From: Streptomyces leeuwenhoekii
Lineage (GTDB): Bacteria > Actinomycetota > Actinomycetes > Streptomycetales > Streptomycetaceae
Reading direction: 5' to 3'
Length of the DNA: 64,000 nt
NCBI RefSeq assembly: GCF_001013905.1
Contig: NZ_LN831790.1
Span: 6,152,001-6,216,000, forward strand
Shown here: piece by piece, positions 63,594 through 64,000 of the stretch
How positions within the stretch are numbered: position 1 is the stretch's first letter
Layout of the letters: every line of letters begins with the position of its first letter
The notes under the pieces: model-generated
What the model was told of the DNA's origin: nothing
The model's input: the letters and a program-made list of their open reading frames with translations, nothing else
Database searches by the model: none
Program-made: the position numbers and the translations under genes

Positions 63594-64000
63594 ATGAGCG
63601 AGACCACGGAACGGAACCAGGACCCCGGCGGCGCGATCAGGGCGCAGAGCGCCAGGCGGGGCGGCGGAGACCCCGGCACCCGCGGACGCACCACCATCGC
63701 CGACGGGGTCGTGGAGAAGATCACCGGAATGGCGGCACGCGACGTCGACGGCGTGCACGCCATGGGCAGCGGGATGTCGCGCACCTTCGGAGCCGTGCGC
63801 GACCGGGTCCCCGGCGGGGCCAAATCGGTCACCCGCGGGGTGAAGGCCGAGGTCGGCGAGAAGCAGACCGCGCTCGACCTGGAGATCGTCGTCGAGTACG
63901 GCGTGTCGATCGCCGACGTCGCCCGGGACGTGCGGGAGAACGTGATCGCCGCCGTCGAGCGGATGACCGGCCTGGAAGTGGTCGAGGTCAACATCGCGGT
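63594..64000 (+). CDS. Asp23/Gls24 family envelope stress protein (partial, runs off the window)
   Basis: 135 residues are visible from ATG 63594; the stop lies beyond 64000. After a polar N-terminus comes the Asp23 core: GRTTIADGVVEKITGMAARD, VDGVHAMGSG, DLEIVVEYGVSIADVARDVR and VIAAVERMTGLEVVEVNI. The family is membrane-associated through partners and abundant under alkaline or cell-wall stress. It is the first gene of a rightward operon. Confidence 0.92.
   Translation, partial: MSETTERNQDPGGAIRAQSARRGGGDPGTRGRTTIADGVVEKITGMAARDVDGVHAMGSGMSRTFGAVRDRVPGGAKSVTRGVKAEVGEKQTALDLEIVVEYGVSIADVARDVRENVIAAVERMTGLEVVEVNIA

Overview
The window is about 70 percent G+C or more. Nearly all codons end in G or C, GTG starts are common, genes overlap by ATGA or GTGA, and long GC-rich hairpins separate transcription units. 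The gene content (ectABCD, a cobalamin cluster beside a PiT phosphate transporter, an LAETG-anchored protein, a 73-residue Gbn-type nucleoid protein) points to a Streptomyces chromosome. From memory, the right two thirds follow the order of the S. coelicolor SCO1839-SCO1880 region. The left 19 kb and the 23.2-26.4 kb stretch look more strain-specific.

Layout. 1-231: tail of an unidentified gene. 771-18945 (+): a pectin and plant cell-wall locus. It holds a GntR/FCD regulator, a DapA-family enzyme, an IlvD/Edd sugar-acid dehydratase, two sugar ABC permeases, a pectate lyase, a Gfo/Idh/MocA oxidoreductase, a DUF6807 protein, a GH43 glycosidase, a secreted pectate lyase-pectinesterase fusion, a sugar-binding lipoprotein, a rhamnogalacturonan acetylesterase-like protein, a second pectate lyase, a second pectinesterase and an alpha/beta hydrolase. 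A PL3 pectate lyase follows on the minus strand. 19961-23095 (-): a membrane anti-sigma-like protein, a SigE-family ECF sigma factor and a class B penicillin-binding protein. 23208-26386: an IclR regulator divergent from a ketoglutarate-semialdehyde-type dehydrogenase, bracketed by three broken genes (GNAT, MFS, AraC). 26463-28315: a FrnE-like DsbA protein and a class V PLP enzyme. 28396-31663 (-): ectABCD. 32007-35588: a class V aminotransferase, an amidohydrolase and an LAETG surface protein.

35610-53208: cobalamin biosynthesis on the minus strand in two blocks (cobM-cobL-cbiG/cobJ-cbiX-cobC and cobD-cobQ-cobN-chlID-cobO-cobB-cobI), with a plus-strand ZIP transporter between them. A cobalamin riboswitch lies ahead of cobD. 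53589-55104 (-): a PiT phosphate transporter with PHO boxes and a small membrane protein. 55332-64000: a class II aldolase, an alpha/beta hydrolase, a hypothetical protein, a VOC protein, an ABC-F protein preceded by a seven-residue leaderless peptide, the Gbn-type protein with a promoter dense in GATC, an enoyl-CoA hydratase, and the start of an Asp23 locus.

How it works together. The left locus appears to secrete enzymes that demethylate, deacetylate and cleave pectin, import products through a binding-protein ABC system with no local ATPase, and finish side-chain sugars inside the cell. The IlvD/Edd dehydratase and DapA-family enzyme, together with the aldehyde dehydrogenase 20 kb away, would make a non-phosphorylating sugar-acid route to 2-oxoglutarate. 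The most promising leads are the GATC cluster ahead of gbn, the leader peptide ahead of the ABC-F gene, the duplicated 3' P1 strand of the B12 riboswitch, the lyase-esterase fusion, and the regulator-dehydrogenase cassette flanked by gene debris.
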